Shown: positions 47,310 to 59,356 of the stretch, piece after piece
Layout of the letters: each line of letters starts with the position of its first letter
Numbering within the stretch: the stretch's first letter is position 1
From: Gigaspora rosea
Lineage: Eukaryota; Glomeromycota; Glomeromycetes; Diversisporales; Gigasporaceae
Assembly: GCA_003550325.1 (NCBI GenBank)
Contig: QKWP01000059.1
Location: 89,942 to 153,941 of the forward strand
Length of the DNA: 64,000 bases
Direction of reading: 5' to 3'
Notes under the pieces: generated by a model
The model's database searches: none
What the model saw: the letters and a program-made list of their open reading frames with translations, nothing else
What the model was told of the DNA's origin: nothing
Program-made: the position numbers and the translations under genes

Positions 47310-48430
47310 ATTTAATTTTATAGAAATAACAATATCAAACCAATTATTCGGATCAATACTTTTTTATATTAATTTTTAAGAAAGACAAAATTTGCATTTA
47401 ACTAATAGGAACTTGGGAAATTAGTAAACCCAAAATTTTGAGCTGCATACATACTTTGGCTGTAAAATTGTATATACGAAGTTTTTATTCTCAGATGAAT
47501 GCATTATATAATTTTATTTTTTTTGCTCCTCTTTTTTATAAAATAATGTTAACTACTGAATAGAGCTATTATCTGGATCAAAAAATAATGACTCGAGCAG
47601 ATCAGATATTTGACCCGGGTTATGACCTGGGTCAATAGAATATGAAAAAACATTGATTTTTTAAAATTGGTGTAGCATCTACATAGTAATGTAAATAGAA
47701 ATAATATGCCAAGCAAAATTATTGTTTATAAGAAGGCATTTTTTAAATATTAATTCTTCATTTATATATATCTGATCAAAATTTTTCAATACATACATAT
47801 ATATGTTTACAAAGCAATTAAAGCTGTGTTATTAAAGAATTAGTTTATAAATAGAGATAAAATTTGTTTCTTTATAAAGTATATTTGAAAGTATTAAGAA
47901 TAAAATATGTACTTTTCTTTTCCTTTTGATTAAATAAAAACCAATTCAGATATAAGCCCAATAAAGTTTTACCTTGCCAAATTGATACACCTCTGTTTAT
48001 TTGTTTTATTAGGGTTTTTTTGTATGCATTGATTTATTCATTATCTTTTACTTACCCAGATTCTAAATCTATTCTCAATACCATATATGATTTCTTTAAA
48101 ATAAATAACAATAAATAAAAACTTCTAAAAAACTATTTTGTAATAGAGTACAAATAATAATATATGTCATTTATTACTTTCTATTTTTTGATAAGCTTGT
48201 GAAATAATCAAATTAAATTATAATATTTCTATATATACAAAAGTAATCATTATTATGAACTAATCATTTTCTAGCACTTACGGGTTTATAATTATATTGT
48301 AAAAAATATAATATATTATTTTATATAGTTTGAGAATTAGTTGTAATAAAGATTTATAGTTTTGATAATAAGTTAATATTAATAATAACTTTATTTGGTA
48401 TAAATTATTTGAGAGTTAATATTAGTAGTA
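47310..48430. other. AT-rich region, no gene seen
   Basis: A short palindromic stretch GACCCGGGTTATGACCTGGGTC near 47612 (first 20 bases GACCCGGGTTATGACCTGGG) is the only landmark. No coding signal or element ends were found. Confidence 0.5.
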
Positions 48431-48606
48431 TAGTCTTCCTCTTCTATAATCACGCAGGTTGTATTAAGAAAATTGGTGATTATAAAAGATTGTGATTATA
48501 TACTATAAAAGTTTTTTTATAAGTTTTTTATAAGTTGTCTCAAAAATTAATGTAATTGTATAGGAGTTGTGATTATATAGGAAGTAATTATAGAAGAGGA
48601 AGACTG
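48431..48606. mobile_element. Tc1/mariner-type MITE (176 bp)
   Basis: The inverted ends TAGTCTTCCTCTTCTATAAT and ATTATAGAAGAGGAAGACTG are flanked by TA on both sides (48429-48430 and 48607-48608). TA duplication and short ends fit Tc1/mariner. Similar end sequence is near 38711. Confidence 0.75.
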
Positions 48607-48887
48607 TACTTTATTCTACTTTTTATTAAGTTAAGTTATTTAAATTAAATCTGAGCACTACTTTATACATAATTCGAATCTGATAAAACCAGATTAAATT
48701 ATTACAAAAAAAAATATATGTAGTACTTTTTGTTACTTATATTATTCTGTACAATTGATTATAAATTTGGTTACAAAAGTTAACATTAATATTAATACAT
48801 ATAAAGCTAATTTAAAATTATAATAAAATAAAATGATAATTTCAAATCTAATAAATTAATACAAAAATACAATATATAAAATATATT

Positions 48888-49908
48888 TATTTTTTTTTTT
48901 TATGTCAAAGTTCCCGCTCTGGGTGAGAGTTTATTTAATCAAGACTGTGGATCAAGAGCGCCTCTTTGGGCGCACCTACAATTGTTACATTGAATGAGAG
49001 TACAACTAGCTACACGTACAACTTTTGGTTGTCTAATTAAAGTAGTCTGCCCGAAGGTTCTACACTAGTTGCCATACCTATAACCCAACTAGGGTATTGC
49101 CTATTTAAAACCTCTGGTCCAACGCTTCGCATATCAATCCTACTTGTGATCACTGGTACAGCTCTCTGATACATTAGTCAGTCGAAGACAGTCCTGGATG
49201 CTAACTACATTCCCTTAGGACTAATTTATCCTCGCGGTACACTTGGTAGAGCAGTCCCTGTCCCACACAGGTATTACCTACACTTCGGTAACTTATGCAC
49301 TCACCAAGGCAAGCAACTTGCAGTCAGGGGATACCTAACTGCTACTATTACCTACTTCTGCCCTTGTAAGGTTCACACCGACCCGGTACCCACCATTACT
49401 TTCCTACCGGTCCATCACCGGATACTCCAAACTTCCAATCCAGTTGGCCCGGAAGGGTTGATCTACCCAGCATTAAGTGCTACTATGGTTTTTCTTCCCC
49501 TGGTACCTAATTCCAGAACATAGGTCCTTTTCCTCCGGTACAACTCCGGCTGCCAGGTTGGTGGACCCTCTCCGAAGGTCATATCGTCCAGTTCTCCAGC
49601 TCCGGTTTCCAATATTCCAGTTCTGGTAGCACCGTCGAGGATCATTACTACCTCCTTACTCAGGACTTTCCAAATGGGTTTCTATTTTTTCGGTTTCTTG
49701 GATTTGTCTGTGTCACCAGACACAACTTCGCCCGAAAGCTCCTATTCGAGATGGTAACCAAGGACTACAGGTGATATACCCAATCATTGACAGGAAACAG
49801 TTACCATAACACAGGTCTATTTTTCTAAAGCGTCACCAGTGAGATTTGAACTCTAGACCTGCCACTTGGAGGTAACAATTTACCAACTTCCCTAAGTCAC
49901 CACACCCT
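48888..49908 (-). mobile_element. tRNA-derived long SINE, 1.02 kb, copy 2
   Basis: A perfect 16-bp duplication ATATATAAAATATATT lies at 48872-48887 and 49909-49924. On the minus strand the head has the tRNA-like promoter (CTTAGGGAAGTTGGTAAATT and B box GGTCTAGAGTTCAAATCTC). The body matches copy 1, with GGTCCACCAACCTGGC, CCTTCCGGGCCAACTGGATT and CAACCAAAAGTTGTACGTGT. The last ~90 bases before the A tail differ from copy 1. A 60-codon frame in the body is not conserved in full across copies, so it is probably not a gene. It is a recent insertion. Confidence 0.85.
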
Positions 49909-50267
49909 ATATATAAAATATATTATGATACTTTTAGCTTTAATTATAGTAATAAAAATTATAATTCAATTTTTAGTGAGAATAAAAATAATTATTCCAA
50001 ATTATTCAATAAATATATAGTTGCCTAAAATACTATACTATATAGATTGTTTGCTACTATTGGTCATTATAGAATGCAAAAAAAAAGAATATAAAGTCTT
50101 ATTATTGCATTAAATAGAAAAAAAACTTGTAAACACATTAAATATTTAGAGCTACATTAAAGTGACTCAACTTCTAGTTGGCAAGTATATGACTTGTTAT
50201 GTTATTGCAAAGTAATATAATAATATACCATTTAAAGACAAGATGCAAATAATATAATATATAAATC

Positions 50268-50750
50268 ATATTTAAAGAAGTAACAAATGATTTGGAACTA
50301 ATAAAAAAAAGATCTTGTAAGGGCTATTATGAAAATACTCTAAAAACATTTCAAATAATGCTTCAATCTGAAAAGAAAAGCTTCATTAAAATAAAAAACA
50401 CATTAAAAAATTAATCAAACAACATAAAGATTTCTTAACCCGCAAACTGCATCAGAACAAAATAACTAAAAATGAATATAGTACAGAAACTTCCAATTTA
50501 AAGGAATTGGAAGAGCAAGTCAATACCAATTTTGATGAATTGGAAATGCAAATAGAGTATTTAATTGATAAAGCTTTTTACTTGAAAAGCAAAAATATTA
50601 AAATTAAAGAAGATAACTTTATATTGAAACTTGATTTAAAAGACAATTAAAAGTTATTAAACAAATATTATACTACCATTGAAAAAACATATTCTGTCTT
50701 TGAAAATATATTGTATTTAATGATGCAGATAAAAAAAAAATAAATTTGTA
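50268..50750 (+). pseudogene. Decayed coding region with coiled-coil-like sequence
   Basis: In two frames the stretch reads KEVTNDLELIKKRSCKGYYE, LKTFQIMLQSEKKSFIKIKN and then NLKELEEQVNTNFDELEMQI, EYLIDKAFYLKSKNIKIKED, with stops and a frame change. Lysine/glutamate and leucine spacing resembles a coiled coil. The family is not recognised, and composition bias could produce part of this. It may be a host gene relic. Confidence 0.35.
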
Positions 50751-51235
50751 CAATTCGAAACATTGTACTTTTTTAATACCAAATTCATTGTCAGATACTA
50801 TAAAAGTAGTAGAATTATATATCAAAATAAGACAAATTTGTAAAAAAAAAATGAAGTTATCGCAAGTAGATCTGGTAGTTTACACTCAAATAATGATAAT
50901 ATAGATAAAATTAATTTACTTTAAAGTATTCAAGTAAATTTGTAAGTAATGGAATTCTCTAAAAACTAAAGTATTAAATTTGTTTGAAAACACTTTAATA
51001 ATACTGTGTCTAAAATTATTAATTTTTCTTTTAAATCACATATATGAATAGATCAAAAATTTGATACTTTTTAGATTTTTATTGTATAAAAATATCTCTT
51101 TTGAATTAATAAAATATTTCGTGATTTTTGCAAAATAAAGTAGCTTGGTAATATATAATGAAATTATTTTTTATGATATTTAAAAATTCTTGGTTATTAA
51201 GACGTTGTAATTGTATATAAATTTTACAGTAAATC

Positions 51236-52078
51236 AGGGCCCCTGAATACTGATATGTTATATATATAAACCTTCATCTTCAAAACTTATATAGGTGTAC
51301 AAAAAAATTTTATTATGGAAGTGTACATTGGCTTAAAGCTATATGTTTAATGTACGACATAAGTTTAATATAAGTTTTTTATACTTTAATAAAGTGTACA
51401 ATAAAGCAAAATTTATTATTAAGCTAATGTACAATAAAGATTTAAAAATTTAAGTTTGCTTTTTGGAATTTTTTGAATATTTTCTCAAAGTTTTATCCTG
51501 ACCTTGCTTGTAATTTACATTTATTTATTTTTTATTCAGAACTTTTCAGAATAATATTTTCTTATAGAATTTACTAATTTCTTCACATTGTCTAACTACC
51601 TAGAATTATTCATGCTAATTTATATATTATCTTCTAAATAAAATATATCATCTTTGTTAAAATTAGAATCAAATTTTAGTAGATAATATTATATAGTACT
51701 AAAATTTTTCAAGGAATTTTTTTTATTAGTATACAAAAGATAATTTCTTAGGCGAAGTTTTGTGATAAGTATGGCTTTTCAAAAAAAGCAATTGTTGTTT
51801 TAATTATTATATTATACCTGATCTTGCATTCTGATTGGCCAATAACAAAAATTGGTGGAGAAATTAGTATAACCTCTCTTATATACTGTACGATATACCA
51901 ATTCAACACAATTAGTAAGTGTACACCAATCTTTTTTTAATAATATTAATTAAGTGTACATCAAAGGTCAAGCAAATTTGTTATTAAAAAGCTTATTTTT
52001 GTACACAAATGGACAAACGGTTTAAAAAATTTAGTTTGAGTGTACGACAAAGGTTTTTTGCATATATTCAGGGGTCCT
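51236..52078. mobile_element. hAT-type non-autonomous element (843 bp) with GTGTAC subterminal repeats
   Basis: The ends AGGGCCCCTGAATA and TATTCAGGGGTCCT are inverted with one difference. The 8-bp duplication AGTAAATC is at 51228-51235 and, beyond a second element, at 52489-52496. About nine GTGTACA-like words lie near the two ends in inverted orientation, likely transposase-binding sites. The interior (51690-51850, minus strand) holds the GATCAGGT ... AATTCCTTG core shared with other elements. Confidence 0.82.
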
Positions 52079-52079
52079 A

Positions 52080-52487
52080 CAGTGCGCGACACTTAAAGAC
52101 TACACAAACTTTAAAAGCTAATAACTTATGATCTAAAAAAGATATTTTAAAAAGGAAGCTACTATTTTATAGCTAAATCAATTTATTACAACTTAACGGC
52201 CTTATTTTTTAAAAAGTTATAATAACTTTTCAAAATATATAGCTTTAAAAAAATAGTATTTTTATATAATAAATAAAAATTTAACCAAAAATGGGACAAA
52301 TCACATGTTTTGGCTTCTTATTATTGGCTAATTTTAAAATTATTTTTAAAATATTATTAAAATATTTTTTATTAATTAATTTTTGACCAATCAGAATACA
52401 AGAAATCAAAAAAATATCAAATTTCAATATGAAATTTTTGAAAATGAGACAAATCACGAAAATGTAGTCTTTAAGTGTCTTGCACTG
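52080..52487. mobile_element. Tc1/mariner-type MITE (408 bp) inserted at the edge of the hAT element
   Basis: The inverted ends CAGTGCGCGACACTTAAAGA and TCTTTAAGTGTCTTGCACTG are flanked by TA (52078-52079 and 52488-52489). The TA target spans the last base of the hAT element and the first base of its 8-bp duplication, so this insertion came later. No coding potential. Confidence 0.85.
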
Positions 52488-52509
52488 TAGTAAATCCTAA
52501 TAGAAATCC

Positions 52510-52960
52510 TGGCTGTTTAATTCCAATACAAACTAACTCAACACATATTGCATGTATTACTATAGTTCATAAGTTGTATAATAAAATTTTTTACAATAAT
52601 TATTTTTCTAATATATGCTATCTGTTATCATTATAGTTAGTAAGTTTTGCAACAAAATTTTTTATAGCAAACATGATAGTAATTTCAATTCAAAAACTAA
52701 TTCAGTAATTCAATCTTAATTATATGATATGTACTACAATTATCATAAAACATAATATTATAGAATTCGCAACTGTAATTCCAACAATTCCAATACAAAA
52801 TGTGTAAGTTTATAGCAAAATTTTCATAATAGAATTTACGACTATAATTTTAATATAAATTATCTTAACTTTAACTATATATTGTATATCATCATAGTAG
52901 TTTGTAATTTTTTGTAACAAATTTTTTACAATAAGTCATAATAAAATAATTTTAATATAT
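52510..52960. repeat. Degenerate tandem repeat, ~100-130-bp unit
   Basis: The pattern TATTACTATAGTTCATAAGT, TGTATAATAAAATTTTTTAC, AATA... recurs about four times with many differences. It is old and AT-rich. Confidence 0.5.
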
Positions 52961-53686
52961 ATAGTTTGCTATCACATTTTGTAATGCTTATTGTCATAAT
53001 GGTAACCAAAGCAAAATATTTAACATTAACTAATTGCAACTGATTAAAATTACTTTATGTCTTACTTTTAGAAATTCTTAAACATTTACTCAAATTCTTG
53101 TCTTGATTTTGCTTATTTACTATATTTATTTATTTTTATTTTAGAACTTTTAGAACCTTTGCTTATTTTTATATTTTGTTATCCTATTAAGCATTTATTC
53201 AACTGGTTGTTCAGATTAACCAATTAAGTATTTACTCAACTAGTTACTCAAAATTATTCAGTTTGAGTTGGTTAACTAATTGTAGCCCAAATTACTAGTA
53301 AAATATATTAAAGTTAGGGTTAAGAATTATAGTTTTTTAAAATAGATAGTTTTATACTAGACCAATTAAAAGATGCTTAAAGCTAGTCTATTATAAATTT
53401 ACATTAACATTAAGGTTAGTAGGGTTTAGTAGATCAAAAGTTATATAATATTAAACTTTTTTATTAATTAATATATAAATTTTTGTACAATTTAATTGGC
53501 TAATAAAATGTTAGGTGAGGTAGCTCCTTAAGAGATAAAAATTACCTGATTTATAACAGCTCTCTAAAACTACAGTATTTCCAAATATTAGAGAGAAGAG
53601 AAAAGAAGAATATGAGTTTACTATGTAGAAAAGCAGAAAACTAGAGTTTATATATTTTTTACAATGTCAATAAAGAGTATTCCAAT
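52961..53686. other. AT-rich region, no gene seen
   Basis: Contains pieces such as CAACTAGTTACTCAAAATTA that recur imperfectly nearby; no coding signal. Confidence 0.45.
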
Positions 53687-53832
53687 AAACTATAAAAACT
53701 ATAAAAACTACAAAAAACTATAAAAACTATAAAAACTATAAAAACTATAAGAACTATAAAAATTATAAAAATTATAAAAACTATAAAAACTACAAAAACT
53801 ATAAAAACTATAAAAACATAAAAACTATAAAT
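53687..53832. repeat. Minisatellite, 9-bp unit CTATAAAAA
   Basis: About sixteen units of CTATAAAAA with single-base variants (CTACAAAAA, TTATAAAAA) in tandem. Confidence 0.85.
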
Positions 53833-54683
53833 TATATATAAGACATTTCTTAGAATATTCTAGCAATAAAAAAGTCTGTCCTATAACACTATATAGAAAA
53901 TTGAATAATTAGGAAATTCTAATTAGTAAAAATTAAAAATCCAATTAGAACTAGCTTTGAAATATTAGAAAATCTGAAAAATTTCATAAATTTTTTGTAA
54001 TATAGTAATTCATGTCTGTTTACATCTATAAACTCTGTAAAAATACATACTGTATTTTAATTAAAGTTAAAAAAGATTATTTTATTTAAATTAAAAAGAA
54101 TTTAGTAAATAAATAATTAGTTGAATGAATATATAGCAATAACAAAGAAATTCCTAATACAAAAAATCATACAATAATTGACCAAGCAGTATTAACTTTA
54201 GTATCAACATTTATTAGTTATTATACTAACATTTATGAATTTCTTCTCCAAGTTAGTATTTGCAATACAATACACAATTGTAATTTACTTACTAGCTAAC
54301 AAAGATTATACTAAGTATATACACAATAATTTATTACAAAAAATCACTTTATAATTTTTTAAGAAACAATAACAATTACGGTCAAACCTCAATATAATCA
54401 CTAGGTTAGAAAACAAAAATTTGATTATAAAAGGTTGTAACTATATAAAAATTAAATTTTATATTTTTTATAATAGCTAGAATTAAAAAATAGTATGATT
54501 ATAACAAGGTTGTAACTATATCAAGAGTGACTATAACTATATAATATTTTATTTAGTATAAACTTTTAATTAAAGATGAAAAACTATCTTGATGCAGAGT
54601 TAATATCTAAACAATGCTAAACTTACATTTAAAATTTTTGAATTTTTCTTTATAAAAATAATTACCTATTATATAAGATTGTA
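53833..54683. other. AT-rich region, possible mariner-type end
   Basis: TACGGTCAAACCTCAATATA near 54377 followed by ATCAC, with AGTGACTATAACTATATA near 54528, resembles the ends of Tc1/mariner-type MITEs, but the pair is imperfect. No gene is seen. Confidence 0.35.
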
Positions 54684-56036
54684 CTAAATTTTAATTCTAT
54701 GCTGAAACAAGTATTCATAATGAGGTTTGCTTTTAGCAATTAAGTCATAAACATGTTGAGGATATTCAATTTCTTTATCATTATTGATTGATTTGTCAAA
54801 TCCTGTGCTTTGCATTACATTCCTGTTTTTTATTTATAATATATGTACATGGTTAATATATAAAAAAAAAATTAATTGGAAATAATAAACATACTTATGC
54901 CACAAATAATCTATATCTGGGTCTGCCAATTTTATATCCCATATTTTCAACCTTTCTTCTTTCCATTCAAGCATTTCTTTTTTAAACTCTATGTTGACCA
55001 TCTCACAATATTTTTTCAAAATTTTTTCTGATTCTTGAATTAAATCATCAGCATCTACTAAAACAATCTTCTCTCCAGTTATGTTTTTAATTAAATCATA
55101 AAGAATCCTTGATTTTTTGAGCCAAACTGTTTCAGAATAAAAAATATCAAATCTTTCAGAATTAGGTACACAAGCTTTATCCCAAGCCTTATATGGTACA
55201 AGAAGCCTATACTCAACATGTTTCAATTTTTAAATCACTATAATTTTTGTGCAAGAGGTTTTTTAAAAAACTGACCAGTAACTTTGTAGAGCATTATTAG
55301 TTCTATAAGTTTGCCAAATATTTTTTTGAAAAACCTTCTCTATAAAAAGTTGATGCGTTTTAAAGATTACTATTGTTTTATATATAATTACTATGTGTTT
55401 CAATTTTAACTAACTTTAAAGTGTTATAACTTTTTATAAAAGCAACATTTTAAAAATCTAACCAGTAACTTTGTTCATTATGATAAGCTCTACAAATTTG
55501 CCAAATATCTTTTAAAATATTGTCTCTACAAAAAGTTGATGCATTTTAAAGGTATACTATTTTATTGTCTAGTATAGGCTTCTTGCACCATATGTAGAAT
55601 TTGCAGCTTTGTAAAAAGACTTACGGATTTTTCTGGATTTCTAATTATGAATGTATGTTTAAATTTTGAAAGAATTTCCTTGGATCCTAATGGATTTCCT
55701 TCTAAATTTCCTTCTAATGCATCTAAAAAATTGGATGCATGTTCCTTCACAAAAACTCTTAAGGTATGTGTTTTATCATCATTATAGTAATGAGGGGCAA
55801 GAATTTCATTAAGAGTAGGCGAGAAATGATGTACAAAAGTGATCGGATCAGTAGGTTTAGGTAACGGAATTTGATTCAAAAATTCAAAGTTTTTTGTCAC
55901 ATAAGCACGATTAATTTGATTTATTGGTTCATGGATAACATGGAATTCTTGAGGACGTTGAAGAAATGGTCGTTCAAAAACCGTAGAAAGAGATCTCGGA
56001 TGGGACCAAAGAATAATGGGTCTTTGATCCGCGCAT
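54684..56036 (-). pseudogene. Sulfotransferase-like P-loop gene (cassette C), damaged start
   Basis: Members of this fungal family have the PAPS-binding fold of sulfotransferases; the substrate is unknown. Exons are inferred at 55625-56036, 54895-55211 and 54684-54822, with GT-AG introns. The 5' phosphosulfate loop reads SHPRSLST and the 3'-phosphate motif RNPEKS at the end of exon 1. Exon 2 begins YRLLVPYKAWDKACVPN and contains EKIVLVDADDLIQESEKILK, typical of the family. Total length would be about 288 residues. One extra base right after the ATG (CGCGCAT where other copies have CGCCAT on the plus strand) puts the start out of frame, and no other in-frame ATG precedes the loop. The first intron holds two ~150-bp direct repeats. 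Sequence error is possible; otherwise it is a pseudogene. Confidence 0.7.
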
Positions 56037-56645
56037 TTTTAAAAATTTGTCATGTGTGTTCATGTAATACAAATAGCCTTTATTATGCATAACTGAGATC
56101 TGATTCATTGATCTGATTCATTGATCTTGCACTCCCGTTTTTCGATCAGCGGGCTGTGCTTCATCTTGTGGTATTCGAATTTCTACTTTCACAGTTTCAC
56201 ATGTCATCACGGGACCAACGACTAATGCATAAATTTGATTTACATATATATCGAACATCCCAAGGATCTAAGTCCTATAAAATGAATTGTATTTTCAATT
56301 GTATAATTTAGGGACCGAGTCCAAGACTGTCTTTTTTAGTCCTAGGATCGGAATGGCCATTTAACATCCCTACGACTTATACCATACCGATATTGATATT
56401 CTGTGATCCATACCCAGATGATTATACTGGTATAGACAAGTTACAAATTTATGAAAATTATAATATTCCTTAAACCATCAGTAGTTAGCAATCAAATTTG
56501 GCTGTTAAAATAATCTGCCCCGCTTTTAAAGACACCCCTTAATAAAGATTATGTGAATTTTAGAGAGTTAAAAAAAGGTTCTATATTTCATTTATTCTGA
56601 TTTTATTATCTCTTACCAGATATCCAATCATTTTGGAAAAGCTAA
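56037..56645. other. Spacer of cassette C
   Basis: Equivalent of 36-767, about 120 bases shorter through small deletions. It has no insertion, and gives the uninterrupted form of the solo-LTR site of cassette B. Confidence 0.55.
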
Positions 56646-59072
56646 TTACAAAATATATCTAAAATTTGACACTTCATTATCTTGTCTCTTTGTATCACTA
56701 TTTCCGATCATAATTTTCTGATCCATTTTTTTGTTTTCATTAATAAGCATAAACCTCACAATTACTGCAAGAATTACCACCAAAACTAATAAAAATGCAT
56801 TGGTAATATGTCCTTTGACTTTGGATTATGCACGTTGGTTTATTTGCAGAAATACATAGATGGTAAAATTTATGAGAATAAAATTAATAATTGAAAAATT
56901 ATTGTTAAATGATTATATTGAAAAATTACTTACAATATCTGGGTCCATCATTTGTTGGGTATAGCATTGACGCCAAAACACCTAGAAAAAAAAATTTTAT
57001 AAATGAGTAACACAATAAATATATATATAAGCAAAATCATAAAATGATTCTTACCGGATATATTTGAAAATGAAGTAACCATTGCTAGAGCGATTGCACG
57101 TTTATCGTGAGGTGTAGAAAATATACTGGAAATCCAAGCTATTAAAATTGGTAGAAATGTCGATACGCCTAATAAAAATATAAATATATGTCTATTAAAT
57201 GACTAGGTGCTGAGAAAGAGACGAATTTGACAAAAAATTATAATTATAAAAAATTAATTTTCTCCGATCATCTAATTAAATTTGATAATTGTTGAGAAAT
57301 TAATTTTTATAATTATTATTTTTTTTGCCAGATTCGTTCCTTTTCTCAACGCTTAGCCCAATATTCAAAAAAAAAAAAAAAATTTAATTAATTCATATTT
57401 ACCAGTAGTGCAAAAAAAAGTGGATGCATATAGTAAATTTATGTTCTCAAACATTGCCAGTCCAAAAAAACCAATTATTGCTAAACATCCTCCAAAAATA
57501 AGATGAAAGCTTCTTTCTTCAGTTTTATCAGAATGCAATGTTATGACTAATGAAATACACCAACCAGTTAAGTATGGTGGCACTGTCAACAATTGACTTT
57601 TCAATGGATCAAAGCCCATAGAATGAATCACAGTTGGTAGATATAATGCAATGGAATGAAAAGCAGTTGTAACGAATATACCAATAAGCATTACGATATA
57701 AATCTTCGAATCTTTTACGACCAAGTACAGACTGTGATGATCAATTTTGTAATGTTGAGAGTCATTTAATGAACAGTCATCTTTGCGAAGACAGGTTACC
57801 CAGTAATCCCTTTCTTGTACAGTTAGGAATGTGGCAGTTTCTGGAAAGTTTGGAAGAATGAAACTAAGAAAAAAAAAGAATAATTGATAATATATTTTAG
57901 ATGTAAAAAGTAGATGAAAAAGGAAAGTTAAATATACATTACAAGGAAACTAATGAGAAAATGAAAGTAGTTAATCCTTCTAACAAGAATAGCCATCTCC
58001 ATCCTTCCAAACCCCCTTTTCCGTCCATATATTTCGTAATAAAATAAGCCAGAAGTCCACTATTATAATCACCAAAACAGTTAATTCATTAACACGAAGA
58101 GAGAGAATTATTAAAGCCAATAATAATTGATAAAACTTTTTACCCAAAAGCACCAGATAAAAAAGATCCAGAATGAAATAGACTAAATCTTATAGCACAT
58201 TGGGATCGCTTATACCACATACTCAATATAAAAAATGCACCAGGCACAAATCCTATTCAACACATACAGTAACATACTTAGCATGTGAATGATAAGAAGT
58301 TGAGTATTGTCATCATTTTTTACGTACGTACCTGCTTCAGCGACACCTAGTAAAAGTCTTGTTGCAACCAATCCACCAAAATTTTTTACTGCGGCCATGC
58401 AACATATAACAACAGACCATGCGACCATAAGAGCTGGTATCCATTTTGATGGTGTAAACTTCTTTATTACCTATTTCAATTATCGATAATAATAATGAAA
58501 TTTGATTCTCATTAAACGCAATATAATCGTTATAACCTGTGATTAGATTCTAAAATAATCTAATTTTTACCATGTTTGAAGGTATTTGAAATAGAACATA
58601 ACCAATATAGAATACAGCAAGTGAGGTTTGAAATTGGTTTCCATATAATCCTATAAATGAAAAGTATTGTAAACAAAATATAAATAATATTTTATTAAAG
58701 TAAATTACCTAGATTATTTTCTAATCCTGCCAATCTTGCATTTCCTATATCAAAAAAAGAGGATTTCATGTTTGAAAATCCGAAACGATCTTTAAATACA
58801 TGAACATCTCAAATTTAGGAACGGAAGGTCGTACCAATACTAGTTCTATCCAGACAAGCCAAACAATACATAACAGCCAATGTCAAGAGTAATCTAGAGT
58901 CAATTTTTCTTAACAATTTTTTCTTGTCAACTAATGACTGTAATGACTGCTGTGTTGATTTTCGATCATCATTGGTCGTTGAATGTATAGATATTTCATT
59001 ACTATTACGTACAATTTCTTCAATTGTAGATGTACAATTCATTATAGGTTTATTTGTTTGAGAAATATCCAT
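56646..59072 (-). CDS. MFS transporter, Dal5/Tna1-like (cassette C)
   Basis: The third transporter copy has the same ten-exon layout as cassette B and reads open throughout where checked: ALMVAWSVVICCMAAVKNFG in exon 4, GIFVTTAFHSIALYLPTVIH in exon 7 and RFMLINENKK in exon 10. A 24-base in-frame deletion shortens the C-terminal tail by eight residues (about 504 residues). It is closer to copy B than to copy A. Family motifs (LDRTSIGN, GWRWLFLLEG, NFPETATFLTVQERDYW) are present. The promoter side differs from A and B beyond about 59356, so its regulation may differ. Confidence 0.83.
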
Positions 59073-59356
59073 TTTTTTTAAAAAATAAAAAATAATAAAA
59101 AATATCAAATTATTTAGCTTTGGGATTTTATTTAATTTTCCTTGATTTTTATTTTGTCACCATTAATTTGGCTAACGAATTTTGGGTTTAGCGCTTAGAA
59201 TTAGCTTTGGGATTTTATTTAACTTTTCTTGATTTTTATTTTGTCACCATTTACCCAGTATTTACCCAAGTAGGTCATCAATAATATATATCAGTATACA
59301 CATATTAATTTAATTTGGCTAACGAATTTTGGCAAGTTATTGAACCTGTTAACGTT
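59073..59356. repeat. Short tandem duplication upstream of transporter C
   Basis: TTAGCTTTGGGATTTTATTT, then AACTTTTCTTGATTTTTATTTTGTCACCATT-like sequence, occurs twice (about 59114-59165 and 59203-59252). Cassettes A and B have it once. Confidence 0.6.
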
